Below are positions 26,589 to 35,303 of a stretch of 64,000 nt of DNA, piece after piece. Both the position numbers and the translations under genes were made by a program. This stretch comes from Chloroflexota bacterium. GTDB lineage: Bacteria; Chloroflexota; Anaerolineae; Anaerolineales; UBA4823. Position 1 is the first letter of the stretch; every line of letters starts with the position of its first letter. The notes under the pieces were generated by a model. The model had not been told where the DNA came from, did not search any database, and saw only the letters and a list, made by a program, of their open reading frames with translations. The stretch lies in the NCBI GenBank assembly GCA_029782365.1, contig JAKOUW010000014.1:40624-104623 (forward strand). Direction: 5' to 3'.

Positions 26589-27647
26589 TCACTCGCGCAT
26601 TGGGCGTCCGAAGATCATGCGGCCGGCGGCGGTTTGCAAAACTTTGGTGACGGTGACGGTGACGGATTTGTTCAGGTAAAGCCGGCCGTCCTCAACGACA
26701 ACCATGGTGCCATCATCCATGTAACCGACACCCTGGTTGCTTTCCTTTCCTTCCTGGATGATGTTCACCTGCAGTGTTTCGCCGGGCAGGAAAACAAGCT
26801 TGACCGAGTTCGCGAGCTCGTTCACATTGAGCACAGCCACCCCTTGCAGCTCGGCTACACGGTTCAGGTTGTAATCATTGGTCAGAATAGGGCAGCGCAG
26901 TTGGCGGGCGAGCACCACCAGCTTGTCGTCCACTTCGCGCACCCCTTCGACATCGATATCGCTGATCTTGACCGGGATCGTGGTATCTTTCTGCAGTTGG
27001 GCGAGAACTTCCATACCGCGCCGCCCGCGCTGCCGGCGTAGACTGTCGGAAGAATCGGCGATATATTGCAGTTCGTTCAACACAAAGCGAGGAATCAACA
27101 ATGAGCCAACCAGAAAACCCGTGCGTGCGATGTCTGCAATGCGCCCATCGATGATCACGCTGGTATCCAGTAAGATTGTGCGTGAGGCAGGTTGAGCTTC
27201 AGGCGAGTTCTCCGCGGCGCCGGGTCGTACGGCTACCTGGCGAAAAACATTCAGAATGTCGTTTTGACGCATCGAAAAGATGGCTATCCCAAAATAACCA
27301 AACACGACAACGCCAACGAAAGGCAGGATTTGTCCAAATGGGCTGGGTAGAAGCGAAAGCGGGGAAGTGAGCAGAGCGGCTGTGATCAACCCGACGATCA
27401 ATCCCATCAACCCGGTGACCAGGGTCTCTGCCGAAGCGCGCAGAAAAACGCTGCGCAGATAGCGGACAGGCCGGGTTGTAATGAATGGCGTCAAGATCAG
27501 GCCGGCTGCGATGCCCACCAGGGTGAAGATGACGCTGTACAACGGGCCGCTGGCTCCCATTTCAGTGGCGAAGTTATATCCCCAGGTGCCAGCCAAAACG
27601 GCAAATATGACTGCGCCAATTAAACGGAAAAAAAACTCAATGCTCAT
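26589..27647 (-). CDS. PIN/TRAM domain membrane protein (YacL-like)
   Basis: The start is ATG 27647 with AAAGGAG upstream; the product is 352 residues. The N-terminal ~130 residues contain four hydrophobic helices. The PIN nuclease domain shows [12 protein letters not shown], then [12 protein letters not shown] and [14 protein letters not shown] with the acidic active-site residues. A C-terminal TRAM domain ([16 protein letters not shown]) probably binds RNA. It is the first gene of the yacL-cysS-rlmB cluster. B. subtilis YacL is the nearest named relative I know. Confidence 0.85.
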   Translation of the reverse strand: MSIEFFFRLIGAVIFAVLAGTWGYNFATEMGASGPLYSVIFTLVGIAAGLILTPFITTRPVRYLRSVFLRASAETLVTGLMGLIVGLITAALLTSPLSLLPSPFGQILPFVGVVVFGYFGIAIFSMRQNDILNVFRQVAVRPGAAENSPEAQPASRTILLDTSVIIDGRIADIARTGFLVGSLLIPRFVLNELQYIADSSDSLRRQRGRRGMEVLAQLQKDTTIPVKISDIDVEGVREVDDKLVVLARQLRCPILTNDYNLNRVAELQGVAVLNVNELANSVKLVFLPGETLQVNIIQEGKESNQGVGYMDDGTMVVVEDGRLYLNKSVTVTVTKVLQTAAGRMIFGRPMRE

Positions 27648-27963
27648 AAGGGCTCCTTTGTGAAACGACGGCGTCACTGGCCCTTGAAGCCGGGTTACAA
27701 GCCAACCGGTATTTTATTCTGCATCCCAGCGCTGTTGGCTTGAATCTGCAAAAAGGAAAAAAGCAATAATTGCAATCAAAAGGCACTGCAGAATCATTGT
27801 GCTGCGGGGAACAGCCAGTGACTATTTTCAATTAACCTGATCATAGCATGCCGTTACAATAACGTCAACCAGTATCCCAAATTTTTTTACTCCCACACCA
27901 GGAGGAATGGCTGAAGTGCGATTATAATCAGCAAAGAATTTGGAGAATCGGATCTTAAGGCTT
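27648..27963. other. Intergenic region between divergent yacL-like and ubiE genes
   Basis: This 316-base stretch holds no credible gene. A TATAAT at 27923-27928 lies 35 bases before the ubiE start but has no good -35 partner. The rest is AT-rich with several A-runs and must carry the promoter for the minus-strand yacL cluster. Confidence 0.5.
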
Positions 27964-28680
27964 ATGAAACCCGAAAAATTAACCGGCCAGGCGCGGGCGC
28001 AGTATGTACAAGCAATGTTCAGCCGCATTGCGTACCGTTATGACTTAATGAACCGCCTGATGACATTCGGCCAGGATCGTTACTGGCGCGCCGAGGTGAT
28101 CCGGCGGGCAGCCCTGCCGACAGGTGGGCGTTTGCTCGACCTCGGCACCGGCACCGGCGACCTGGCTATCGACGCTCTTCGCCTGCCAGGAGTCAGCGCT
28201 GTGGCAGGCGATTTCACACTGGAGATGATGCTGGTTGGCCACCGCCGACTGCAAGCTCGCCGCCAGCATGAACCTGCCTGGTCAGGTGCGGATGCATTGC
28301 ACCTGCCTTTTCGCGAGCAAGTTTTCGATGCGGTAGTATCCGGCTTTTTGATGCGCAATGTCAGTGATGTAGAGCGGGCGCTGAGAGAACAGCGGCGGGT
28401 GTTGAGACCTGGTGGGCGGGTGGTCATTCTTGATACAACCCGACCGAAGCCCAACCTGCTGACGCCGGTCATCAACATCCACATGCACCGGGTGATCCCG
28501 GCGCTGGGCAAACTTCTGACCGGCGAAGGCGAGGCATACACTTATCTGCCCGATTCGACCGAAAACTTCTTGAGTGCTGAGCAGCTTGCTGCTCGCCTGC
28601 AGGCGGCAGGTTTCATACAGGTGGGCTTCCGGCGGCTGAACTTTGGCACCATCGCTATTCATTGGGGCGTCAACCCTTGA
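27964..28680 (+). CDS. ubiE: Demethylmenaquinone methyltransferase
   Basis: I start at ATG 27964 (MKPEKLTGQARAQYV) for 238 residues. FSRIAYRYDLMNRLMTFGQDRYWR is the UbiE/MenG N-terminal signature. The SAM site is LLDLGTGTGDLAID, followed by FRVLRPGG-like RRVLRPGGRVVILDTTRP. It completes menaquinone synthesis, which implies a menaquinone-based respiratory chain. Confidence 0.9.
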   Translation: MKPEKLTGQARAQYVQAMFSRIAYRYDLMNRLMTFGQDRYWRAEVIRRAALPTGGRLLDLGTGTGDLAIDALRLPGVSAVAGDFTLEMMLVGHRRLQARRQHEPAWSGADALHLPFREQVFDAVVSGFLMRNVSDVERALREQRRVLRPGGRVVILDTTRPKPNLLTPVINIHMHRVIPALGKLLTGEGEAYTYLPDSTENFLSAEQLAARLQAAGFIQVGFRRLNFGTIAIHWGVNP

Positions 28681-29423
28681 GCCAAGCCTTCGCGCAGCGT
28701 GATCTGGAAAAAGCCGCCCTACGCGGCGAGCCATCGTATGTCTGGCGTGCTGGCCAGGAGCGCCGGTTGAAGATGATTGAACAGGCAGCTGGTGAGAGGC
28801 TGAGCGGCCGTATCCTTGAAAATGGCTGCGGTGTGGGCATGTATGTACAAAAACTGAGCGTTTACGGCGGCGCAGTGACTGGGCTGGAATACGATTTCGA
28901 GCGCAGTTCGACAGCCCGGCGGCTCGGCTTGCAGATCGTCAATGCCGCCGGCGAATTTCTGCCCTTTCCGGATCGTTCGTTTGACCTGGTGCTCAGCCAT
29001 GAAGTGCTCGAACATGTGCAGGATGACCGGCTGGCAGCTCAGGAAATCGTGCGCGTCTTGCGCCCCGGCGGACGGGCGGTTATTTTTGTCCCCAACCGGG
29101 GATACCTATTCGAGACTCACGGAATATACTGGCAAGGCAAATACCACTTTGGCAATATCCCACTGGTGAATTACCTGCCGCGCCGCTTGCGCGACCACCT
29201 CGCCCCGCATGTGCGTGTGTATGCAAAGAAAGATTTAGTCAACCTCTTTTACCGACAACCGGTCCGTATTGTAGAAAGCACTACGATTTTTGGCGCCTAT
29301 GACAATATCATCGCGCGCCAGCCAACGGCCGGCAAAGCGCTGCGCGGTGTGCTGCAGGCGTTAGAGCGCACTCCGCTGCGCGCCCTGGGATTGTCGCTCT
29401 TTTATGTAATTGAAAAACAATGA
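28677..29423 (+). CDS. Class I SAM-dependent methyltransferase
   Basis: I take TTG 28677, whose TTGA overlaps the ubiE stop, as the coupled start; TTG 28662 is possible. The product is about 248 residues. GRILENGCGVGMYV is motif I, and SFDLVLSHEVLEHVQDD plus VRVLRPGGRAVIFVPNRG complete the fold. The C-terminal part (YFARKDL-like VYAKKDLVNLFY and FGAYDNII) resembles quinone/lipid-glycan methyltransferases but gives no clear substrate. It ends four bases before the opposing methyltransferase. Confidence 0.75.
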   Translation: MSQAFAQRDLEKAALRGEPSYVWRAGQERRLKMIEQAAGERLSGRILENGCGVGMYVQKLSVYGGAVTGLEYDFERSSTARRLGLQIVNAAGEFLPFPDRSFDLVLSHEVLEHVQDDRLAAQEIVRVLRPGGRAVIFVPNRGYLFETHGIYWQGKYHFGNIPLVNYLPRRLRDHLAPHVRVYAKKDLVNLFYRQPVRIVESTTIFGAYDNIIARQPTAGKALRGVLQALERTPLRALGLSLFYVIEKQ

Positions 29424-29427
29424 ACGG

Positions 29428-30330
29428 CTAACCGGGGACTGATTCTCTGAGGCGAAAGTCATAAATTCCATCGACTACAGGCCAGGCTTGGCCGCAGCCA
29501 GGGCAGGCGACTGCCAGGGCTGTCACTTGCAGGGTTGTGTTTCCACACACCAGGCAGCGAAACATGTTGGCGGCTTCATGCCTGCTCCCGAGCGCATCAG
29601 CTTGAGAGCAGGTGAAGACACTGGGTGATACCTGCCACCAATCGCCGGTCAATTGAGCCAGAGAATCGAGCCAGACCAGCAGGGAGGTCGGCGCCAAGCG
29701 TTTGAACAAGCCAATGCGGAAATGAGAGACGGTCAGTTGACGCCGCAGGATAAAACCGGTTTGCTTCAAATATGCCTTCACGGCCTGGGGATGAAAATCA
29801 AAATTCAGGGCAGCAAATTCCACCGGTTCTTTGCTGAAAGGGCTCCAGGATTGGCGACCCAACCAGAAGCGTAAAATCGCTTTCAGGTTTTGCTTGTTCG
29901 CAAATTCAAGGATAAACGTTCCGCCTGGGGCCAGGGCGGCGCGCACCTGGCGCAGCGCCAGGGGGGCATCGGCCATATGGTGCAGCACCCGGATCATGGT
30001 GGCAGCGTCAAAGATACCCGGCATAAATGGCAGGTGGTACACATCGGCCGCAACATAAACATACCTGGCGCTGCGTCCCAGGCGCTCCTGCGCCTGCTGG
30101 AGCTGGGTCAAAGAATAATCAACCAGGACAACACGTTCAAAACCAGCATAGCGCGGCGTATTGCGGCCGGCGCCGGCGCCTATCTCAAGCATCAGCTTGC
30201 CGCCGGATGGCAGCAAGCGACGTAAAGCCACAGCTTCTGCCTGGTCTTCATACGAGCGACCACCCTGGTCCCAGAATGTGGATTGGTAGTCTGATCCTTC
30301 ATAATTGCAGATAGGGGGTGTTTGGGTCAT
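29428..30330 (-). CDS. SAM-dependent methyltransferase with C-terminal zinc ribbon
   Basis: The 300-residue protein has motif I, LMLEIGAGAGRNTPRY, and the post-I motif VLVDYSLTQLQQA. Its methyltransferase domain ends near residue 245. The last ~50 residues form a Trm112-like ribbon (FRCLVCGNTTLQ, then ACPGCGQAWPVVDGIYDF). Such ribbons usually occur as separate partner proteins, so this is a natural fusion. Substrate unknown. It is convergent with the preceding methyltransferase, with a 4-base gap. Confidence 0.75.
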   Translation of the reverse strand: MTQTPPICNYEGSDYQSTFWDQGGRSYEDQAEAVALRRLLPSGGKLMLEIGAGAGRNTPRYAGFERVVLVDYSLTQLQQAQERLGRSARYVYVAADVYHLPFMPGIFDAATMIRVLHHMADAPLALRQVRAALAPGGTFILEFANKQNLKAILRFWLGRQSWSPFSKEPVEFAALNFDFHPQAVKAYLKQTGFILRRQLTVSHFRIGLFKRLAPTSLLVWLDSLAQLTGDWWQVSPSVFTCSQADALGSRHEAANMFRCLVCGNTTLQVTALAVACPGCGQAWPVVDGIYDFRLRESVPG

Positions 30331-30517
30331 CGCGCCAATCTTATCATAAAATCAAGAGGCGAATTTATACCAATCTTGTGTTTCGACGCGAAATCATACA
30401 AAAAAAGTGATAAATGTAGACAACAGTCATCTAATTAGTATGATGTCTGTCACTTGCGAATTCGCCTAAAACACTCTAAAATAAGTAAAATAATTTATCT
30501 TTAGAAGGAACAATCTC

Positions 30518-30922
30518 ATGCAAATTACTCGTCAAGCTGATTATGCCGTTCGCGCCATGTTGTATTTATCTAAAATTGGTCCCGAGCAACGCGCCTCCAC
30601 CAGCCAGATCGCAGAACAAAAACAAATCCCGCCTTCTTTCCTGGCGAAGATCGTTTCTCAGTTATCTGTTGCCGGTTTACTGCAGACCTCGCGCGGCGCG
30701 CGCGGCGGCGTCTCGCTCGCCCGCCCCGCTGGTGAGATCTCTCTCCTGGATGTCGTCGAAGCCATCGATGGGCCAATCCTCCTGAATGAATGTGTGGGTG
30801 AACATAATTCATGTGAATTTGGCTCAGCCTGCCCCATGAAACCGGTCTGGTGCGACGCTCAAAAAGAGCTGGTCAACCGCCTGGGCGAGACCACATTCGC
30901 CAACTTGCTCGAAACGAACTGA
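30518..30922 (+). CDS. Rrf2-family transcriptional regulator with cysteine cluster
   Basis: The 134-residue protein begins MQITRQADYAVRAMLYL and has the winged helix SFLAKIVSQLSVAGLLQTSRGARGG. Three or more cysteines follow (NECVGEHNSCEFGSACPM, then WCDAQ), spaced like the Fe-S ligands of IscR/RsrR-type regulators. It probably senses iron-sulphur, redox or NO status. No isc or suf genes are adjacent. The 30420-30470 upstream region has an imperfect inverted repeat (GACAACAGTCAT/ATGATGTCTGTC) that could be its operator. Confidence 0.9.
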   Translation: MQITRQADYAVRAMLYLSKIGPEQRASTSQIAEQKQIPPSFLAKIVSQLSVAGLLQTSRGARGGVSLARPAGEISLLDVVEAIDGPILLNECVGEHNSCEFGSACPMKPVWCDAQKELVNRLGETTFANLLETN

Positions 30923-30928
30923 TTTTCC

Positions 30929-30967
30929 AACACCAACCAGCTTCTCTCTAACTGGCTGGTTGGTGTT
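30929..30967 (+). terminator. Strong hairpin after the Rrf2 gene
   Basis: A perfect 13-bp stem, AACACCAACCAGC/GCTGGTTGGTGTT, has a 13-nt loop. It has no T-run, so it may act as a processing or stabilising hairpin rather than a canonical terminator. Confidence 0.6.
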
Positions 30968-30979
30968 CACAGGTGCCTT

Positions 30980-31231
30980 ATGCCGTTTGGAATACCAATT
31001 GATCGGCAGCTGCTTTCCGTATTAGAAGACGGGACTGTCCTGTTAGATTGGGGAGATGGCACAGGGATCGACCTGGCGAACAATGAATTTATTCGGGTTG
31101 TGAAAAAGACCGTGCTGCAGGCTGTGCAAGATGACGATCTGGAAGCCTTGCGCCGCATGGGCAGGATTATCAGTTTCGATCATTTGCGGATTTACGTGCC
31201 CTCTCTCCCTGAACGACCGGCTCAAGAGTAA
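30980..31231 (+). CDS. Hypothetical protein (83 aa)
   Basis: The frame runs from ATG 30980 with a weak RBS-like CAGGTG upstream. It reads PFGIPIDRQLLSVLEDGTVL, then DWGDGTGIDLANNEFIRVV and a helical AVQDDDLEALRRMGRI. The acidic beta-rich start and helical middle look like a real small domain, but I do not recognise the family. It lies 12 bases after the Rrf2 hairpin and 79 bases before hutU. Confidence 0.5.
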   Translation: MPFGIPIDRQLLSVLEDGTVLLDWGDGTGIDLANNEFIRVVKKTVLQAVQDDDLEALRRMGRIISFDHLRIYVPSLPERPAQE

Positions 31232-31310
31232 TCCATATTGCTTTCGCATTCCTTCCAGGCTTATAATATGCAAGCCTGGAAGGAATCGTTTAATTTCATA
31301 AGGAGGTCTC

Positions 31311-32963
31311 ATGGCAGGCACTCGCACTGTTCACGCTCCGCATGGCTCTCAGTTGACATGCAAATCCTGGTTGACGGAAGCCGTCTACCGCATGATCCAA
31401 AATAACCTCGACCCGGATGTCGCTGAGCGGCCGGCAGACCTGGTGGTGTACGGCGGTCGGGGGCAGGCAGCGCGCAGTTGGGATGCGTTTGATACGATAT
31501 TGGAAACGCTGAAACAATTGGAAGATGATGAGACGCTTTTGGTACAGTCGGGTAAACCGGTCGTGGTTTTTAAAAGCCATCCTGACGCGCCGCGTGTCTT
31601 GATTGCCAACTCCAACCTGGTGCCGCATTGGGCTACACAGCAGCATTTCGACGAGCTAGCGGCCAAAGGTCTGATCATGTACGGCCAGATGACGGCTGGT
31701 TCGTGGATTTACATTGGCACGCAGGGCATTGTGCAGGGCACATACGAAACCCTCGCTTCGTTGGCAGTGCAGCGCGGTTGGGGATCGCTGCGCGGTAAAT
31801 TTGTGCTCACTGCCGGGTTGGGCGGCATGGGTGGTGCACAACCGCTGGCAATCACAATGAATGAAGGCGTTGGCCTGGTGGTCGAGATTGACCCGGCGCG
31901 CGCTCACCGCCGCCAGGAAATCGGTTATGTCGATGTGGTGGTCGATACATTGGAGGAGGCGATGACGCTGGTTGAGGATGCCAGGCAGCAAGGCGCACCA
32001 AAATCGATCGGTTTGATCGGCAATGCCGCTGATATTTACCCTGAGCTGGTCACCCGGGGAGTCATTCCCGATGTGGTCACCGACCAGACCCCGGCGCATG
32101 ATGTGATGTCGTACGTGCCGGGCGGCATGATTCTAGAAGAAGCCAATGCACTGCGCACCCGTGACGCCGAGGAATATCACCGGCTGTCCATGGCCTCTAT
32201 GGCGCGGCATGTCCAGGCCATGCTGGATTTCAAAAAAATGGGCGCGGAAGTGTTCGACTACGGAAATAACCTGCGCCAGCGCGCCTATGATCATGGAGTT
32301 CGCGAGGCGTTTGATTTTCCGGGATTTGTACCGGCGTATATCCGTCCGCTGTTTTGCGAAGGCAAAGGGCCATTCCGATGGGTGGCATTATCTGGCGACC
32401 CAGAGGATATTTACCGCACCGATGAAGCAGTGATGGAGCTTTTTCCGAAAGACGAGCATCTGCACCGCTGGATGCGCATGGCCCGCCAGAAAGTGCCCTT
32501 CCAAGGCTTGCCGGCGCGCATTTGCTGGTTAGGATACGGCGAGCGCGCTTTGGCAGGGCTGAAACTCAACGAACTGGTGGCGAAAGGGATCGTCAGCGCG
32601 CCAATTGTCATTGGACGTGACCATCTCGATGCCGGTTCGGTGGCCTCCCCCAACCGCGAGACCGAAAGCATGGCAGACGGCACAGACGCTGTCAGCGATT
32701 GGCCGATCTTGAACGCATTAATCAACGCCGTCAACGGGGCAACTTGGGTTTCCTTTCATCACGGCGGCGGTGTAGGCATTGGTTACAGCCAACACGCCGG
32801 CCAGGTGATTGTTGCCGATGGCACTCCTGAGGCAGCACGCCGCCTGCAGCGCGTTTTGACCAGCGACCCGGGTATGGGAGTGGTGAGGCATGCAGACGCC
32901 GGCTATCCTGAAGCGATCGAGGCTGCGCGCCGGCATGGCATCAAGATGCCAATGTTGAAATGA
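31311..32963 (+). CDS. hutU: Urocanate hydratase
   Basis: The 550-residue protein has a strong AGGAGG RBS. Urocanase signatures are [44 protein letters not shown] (NAD site) and [10 protein letters not shown] with the catalytic Cys. It converts urocanate to imidazolone propionate in histidine degradation. Other hut genes are not next to it. The gene ends at a terminator palindrome. Confidence 0.96.
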   Translation: MAGTRTVHAPHGSQLTCKSWLTEAVYRMIQNNLDPDVAERPADLVVYGGRGQAARSWDAFDTILETLKQLEDDETLLVQSGKPVVVFKSHPDAPRVLIANSNLVPHWATQQHFDELAAKGLIMYGQMTAGSWIYIGTQGIVQGTYETLASLAVQRGWGSLRGKFVLTAGLGGMGGAQPLAITMNEGVGLVVEIDPARAHRRQEIGYVDVVVDTLEEAMTLVEDARQQGAPKSIGLIGNAADIYPELVTRGVIPDVVTDQTPAHDVMSYVPGGMILEEANALRTRDAEEYHRLSMASMARHVQAMLDFKKMGAEVFDYGNNLRQRAYDHGVREAFDFPGFVPAYIRPLFCEGKGPFRWVALSGDPEDIYRTDEAVMELFPKDEHLHRWMRMARQKVPFQGLPARICWLGYGERALAGLKLNELVAKGIVSAPIVIGRDHLDAGSVASPNRETESMADGTDAVSDWPILNALINAVNGATWVSFHHGGGVGIGYSQHAGQVIVADGTPEAARRLQRVLTSDPGMGVVRHADAGYPEAIEAARRHGIKMPMLK

Positions 32964-32971
32964 CGCAAAAA

Positions 32972-33003
32972 AGGGGCTGCCTGTTGCTTATGGGACAGCC
33001 CCT
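32972..33003. terminator. Bidirectional terminator palindrome
   Basis: AGGGGCTG (32972-32979) pairs with CAGCCCCT (32996-33003), with A-rich sequence upstream and a few T-rich bases downstream. It separates hutU from the convergent small zinc protein and shares the GGGGCTG core of other palindromes in the window. Confidence 0.6.
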
Positions 33004-33007
33004 ACTC

Positions 33008-33199
33008 TTAATCCTCCTGGGCCGGGCTGACTTTTTCGATGCCGGGCAGCTTGTCTGCCAATATCCAGGGTTTGTGGATCAGCAGGGGCAAGTGTTGAGG
33101 GCAGATCCAATATTCCTGGCTTTTGAACTCGAGGCGGAGCAGAGGAATTTGGTCAGAGGTTAGGCCGCACTCCAGGCAGGCATGCTGTTTTTCGGTCAT
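33008..33199 (-). CDS. Small zinc-ribbon-like protein (63 aa)
   Basis: The start has a GGAG RBS. The protein reads ACLECGLTSDQIPLLRLEF and then YWICPQHLPLLIHKP, giving a CxxC...CxxH ligand set for one zinc. The rest is acidic. No function is assigned. It follows the helicase-loader gene on the same strand by 46 bases. Confidence 0.6.
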   Translation of the reverse strand: MTEKQHACLECGLTSDQIPLLRLEFKSQEYWICPQHLPLLIHKPWILADKLPGIEKVSPAQED

Positions 33200-33245
33200 G
33201 TTTTCTCCAAGTTGTTGCTAATGTAGTGATTGCACGCGGTAAAAC

Positions 33246-34673
33246 TCAGGTGCGCTTGCGCCGGGCGGCAGACTGCCGCTCGGCGGGGGCTGCGCCAGTG
33301 AACGATGGGGCTGTGATGCCAAAGATGCGGCAGACACGCCGGTCCATCATCCGACTGCGGATGCGCGGGTCGATCTCTTCCATTTTATCAGCGGTGGTGA
33401 TCACGGTTGGCAGGTCGGCATTGTAGCGATAATTGAACAACTGGTAAAGTTTTTCGCGCGCCCAGGGTGTGGAAGATTGGGTGCCCAGGTCGTCCAGGAT
33501 CAGCAGGGGCGCAGTACGCACCTCTTCAAACCGCCGGTCCAGGCTGAGATGGCTGCTGGGGTCGAAAGCAGCGCGCAGGTGGTCGAGCAGGTCTGGCACC
33601 ACCACAAATAGGGCCGGATACCCTAAGTCAGAGCGGTAATTGGCGATCGCCGCCGCCAGGTGGGTTTTCCCCCCGCCATAACTGCCCATCAACACCAGCC
33701 AGCCCTGGGGCTTTTCGGCGAAGCTGCGCGCAGCCTGGAATGCTTTTTCCAGGTTTTGCTGGTCATCCAGGCTGAGTTTTTCATTCTTGCGCAAGGAGAA
33801 CGTGGCAAATGTACGCCCGCGCAGCAGGCTGAGCGAGGAGAGACTGGAGGCGTTGGTGTCGTCGGTGGGGTTGCGATAATCAGGGGCGGTGATCATAACG
33901 CGTGTCACCAACTGTGGGTCTTGAAGACGAGAGCTGATGCGACCCTCAATATCGTCCAATGACAGGTTGGTGGTGATCACCAGGGGCAGGCGGTTGATGT
34001 AGCGGTAATTTAAGATTTGGAACAATTTTTCTTGGGCCCAGGGGGTGGCATTTTGTGTGCCAAAATCGTCCAGGATGAGCAGAGGCGAGCGGCGGATATC
34101 ATCGAAACGCTGCTCAAAGCCGCTTTCAGTGTCATTGTAGGCAAAGCGCAGGGTATCAAGCATATCAGGCACGGTGATGAAAAGCGTGGGCACGCCCATA
34201 TCCACGGCAAAATTCGCGATGGCCGCGGCCAGGTGGGTCTTGCCACAGCCAAAACCGCCCGTCAGCAGCAGCCAACCTTTCTGTGATTGGGCAAACTGTT
34301 GAGCATGGTTGTAAGCCATCTCAAGTGAACTGGCGTGGTTTGGGGCCAGGCCAATGTGCCCGCCCGGTTGGAACGTATCGAACGTTAAATGGCGCAGTTC
34401 TTCCAGGTTGCTCATCGCAAACAGGCGGTTGTGAATTTCGTAGTGTACTTCTTTGCGCCGGCAGCTGCAAATTTGCAAACGGCCAAACTCCGGGTGTCCA
34501 ATCGGCACCTCCAGGCGCAGGTAACCCTGACCGCCGCAGTAGGGGCAGGCAGGATCGCCGAGTGTGCTGGCGTTGGTGTACGCCGGGCGCAGCTCAGTGC
34601 TCGACGAAATCGGCGAATTCACCTTCGATGTATTTGCGGCGAGCTTTTTCAGGGTCTCGTCGATCTTGCTCAT
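33246..34673 (-). CDS. Tandem-duplicated DnaC/DnaI-like helicase loader ATPase
   Basis: The 475-residue protein contains two complete AAA+ modules. Module 1 has Walker A GGFGCGKTHLAAA (from residue 139) and Walker B LLILDDFGTQ (from 198). Module 2 has Walker A GSYGGGKTHLAAA (from 330) and Walker B LLILDDLGTQ (from 390). Each ends in an arginine-bearing GRISSRL or RIRSRMMD. The N-terminus has a zinc motif (CPYCGGQG, then CSCR). Single-module relatives load DnaB at origins, and a double module is unusual. The start overlaps dnaD-like coding sequence by 80 bases. Confidence 0.85.
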   Translation of the reverse strand: MSKIDETLKKLAANTSKVNSPISSSTELRPAYTNASTLGDPACPYCGGQGYLRLEVPIGHPEFGRLQICSCRRKEVHYEIHNRLFAMSNLEELRHLTFDTFQPGGHIGLAPNHASSLEMAYNHAQQFAQSQKGWLLLTGGFGCGKTHLAAAIANFAVDMGVPTLFITVPDMLDTLRFAYNDTESGFEQRFDDIRRSPLLILDDFGTQNATPWAQEKLFQILNYRYINRLPLVITTNLSLDDIEGRISSRLQDPQLVTRVMITAPDYRNPTDDTNASSLSSLSLLRGRTFATFSLRKNEKLSLDDQQNLEKAFQAARSFAEKPQGWLVLMGSYGGGKTHLAAAIANYRSDLGYPALFVVVPDLLDHLRAAFDPSSHLSLDRRFEEVRTAPLLILDDLGTQSSTPWAREKLYQLFNYRYNADLPTVITTADKMEEIDPRIRSRMMDRRVCRIFGITAPSFTGAAPAERQSAARRKRT

Positions 34674-35298
34674 CTCGTCCTTTATCCTTCCAAGAGCGTA
34701 AAATAGCTTCTACATAGCGCCAATTGCGGACATTGTTTTCTAATGCAATGCGCAGCGCGTCCTGAATCCATTCAAGAGAGTACTGCGCCTCTGCATCGCG
34801 TAATATATCGGCGATCATTGGTGTCAATGGGCCAATATTTTGTTCATACAGTCGAAAGATATTCGGCCTTTCTACAGCCAGGAGGGGGTTGGTTTTGGGA
34901 GCGCCTGCCGGTTTCCAACGCCTGCTGCGAATGGCTTCAACGGCTGCCCGCCCCCGGCTTGAATTGAGGAAGAAAACAGCCTCTGTTTCGCCGTCTTGCT
35001 CAAGATCAACTTTGAGCAAGGTGCCGCGCGCCACTGCGCGCTCCAACGCTTCGTCAAGCGCGGCCTGGCGCGCCCGGCTCGACTTGGCCAGGCCAGCCAT
35101 GAAATCTTTGTCCGCCTCGAAATCAGCATGGCGGATGGAGTGGAACTCGCCTTCTTGCTGGCCAAACTGCCAGAAGGCATACAGCGTCACCTTTAGCTCA
35201 CCCAGGTGATCGATTTCCGGTAATAATTCAGCAAAAAAAGGCGCCGGGATGGGAGTCAAGCGGAATTTACCATCAGGAAAACCGTGAAAGGTGGGCAT
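34594..35298 (-). CDS. DnaD-domain replication initiation protein
   Basis: The 234-residue protein has an N-terminal winged-helix-like part (FAELLPEIDHLGELKVTL). Its C-terminal DnaD/DnaB2 domain shows IFRLYEQNIGPLTPMIADIL and NVRNWRYVEAILRSW, the family's YxxxIG...Y...I.W pattern. It should act with the loader downstream and DnaB upstream to load the replicative helicase. It lies 5 bases after the dnaB stop. The protein begins MPTFHGFPDGKFRLTPIP. Confidence 0.85.
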   Translation of the reverse strand: MPTFHGFPDGKFRLTPIPAPFFAELLPEIDHLGELKVTLYAFWQFGQQEGEFHSIRHADFEADKDFMAGLAKSSRARQAALDEALERAVARGTLLKVDLEQDGETEAVFFLNSSRGRAAVEAIRSRRWKPAGAPKTNPLLAVERPNIFRLYEQNIGPLTPMIADILRDAEAQYSLEWIQDALRIALENNVRNWRYVEAILRSWKDKGRDEQDRRDPEKARRKYIEGEFADFVEH

Positions 35299-35303
35299 GC
35301 TGT

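Noticed and set aside
30420..30470. Rrf2 operator
   Set aside because: The inverted repeat is imperfect and was seen only once, so I mention it with the gene but do not call it as a site.
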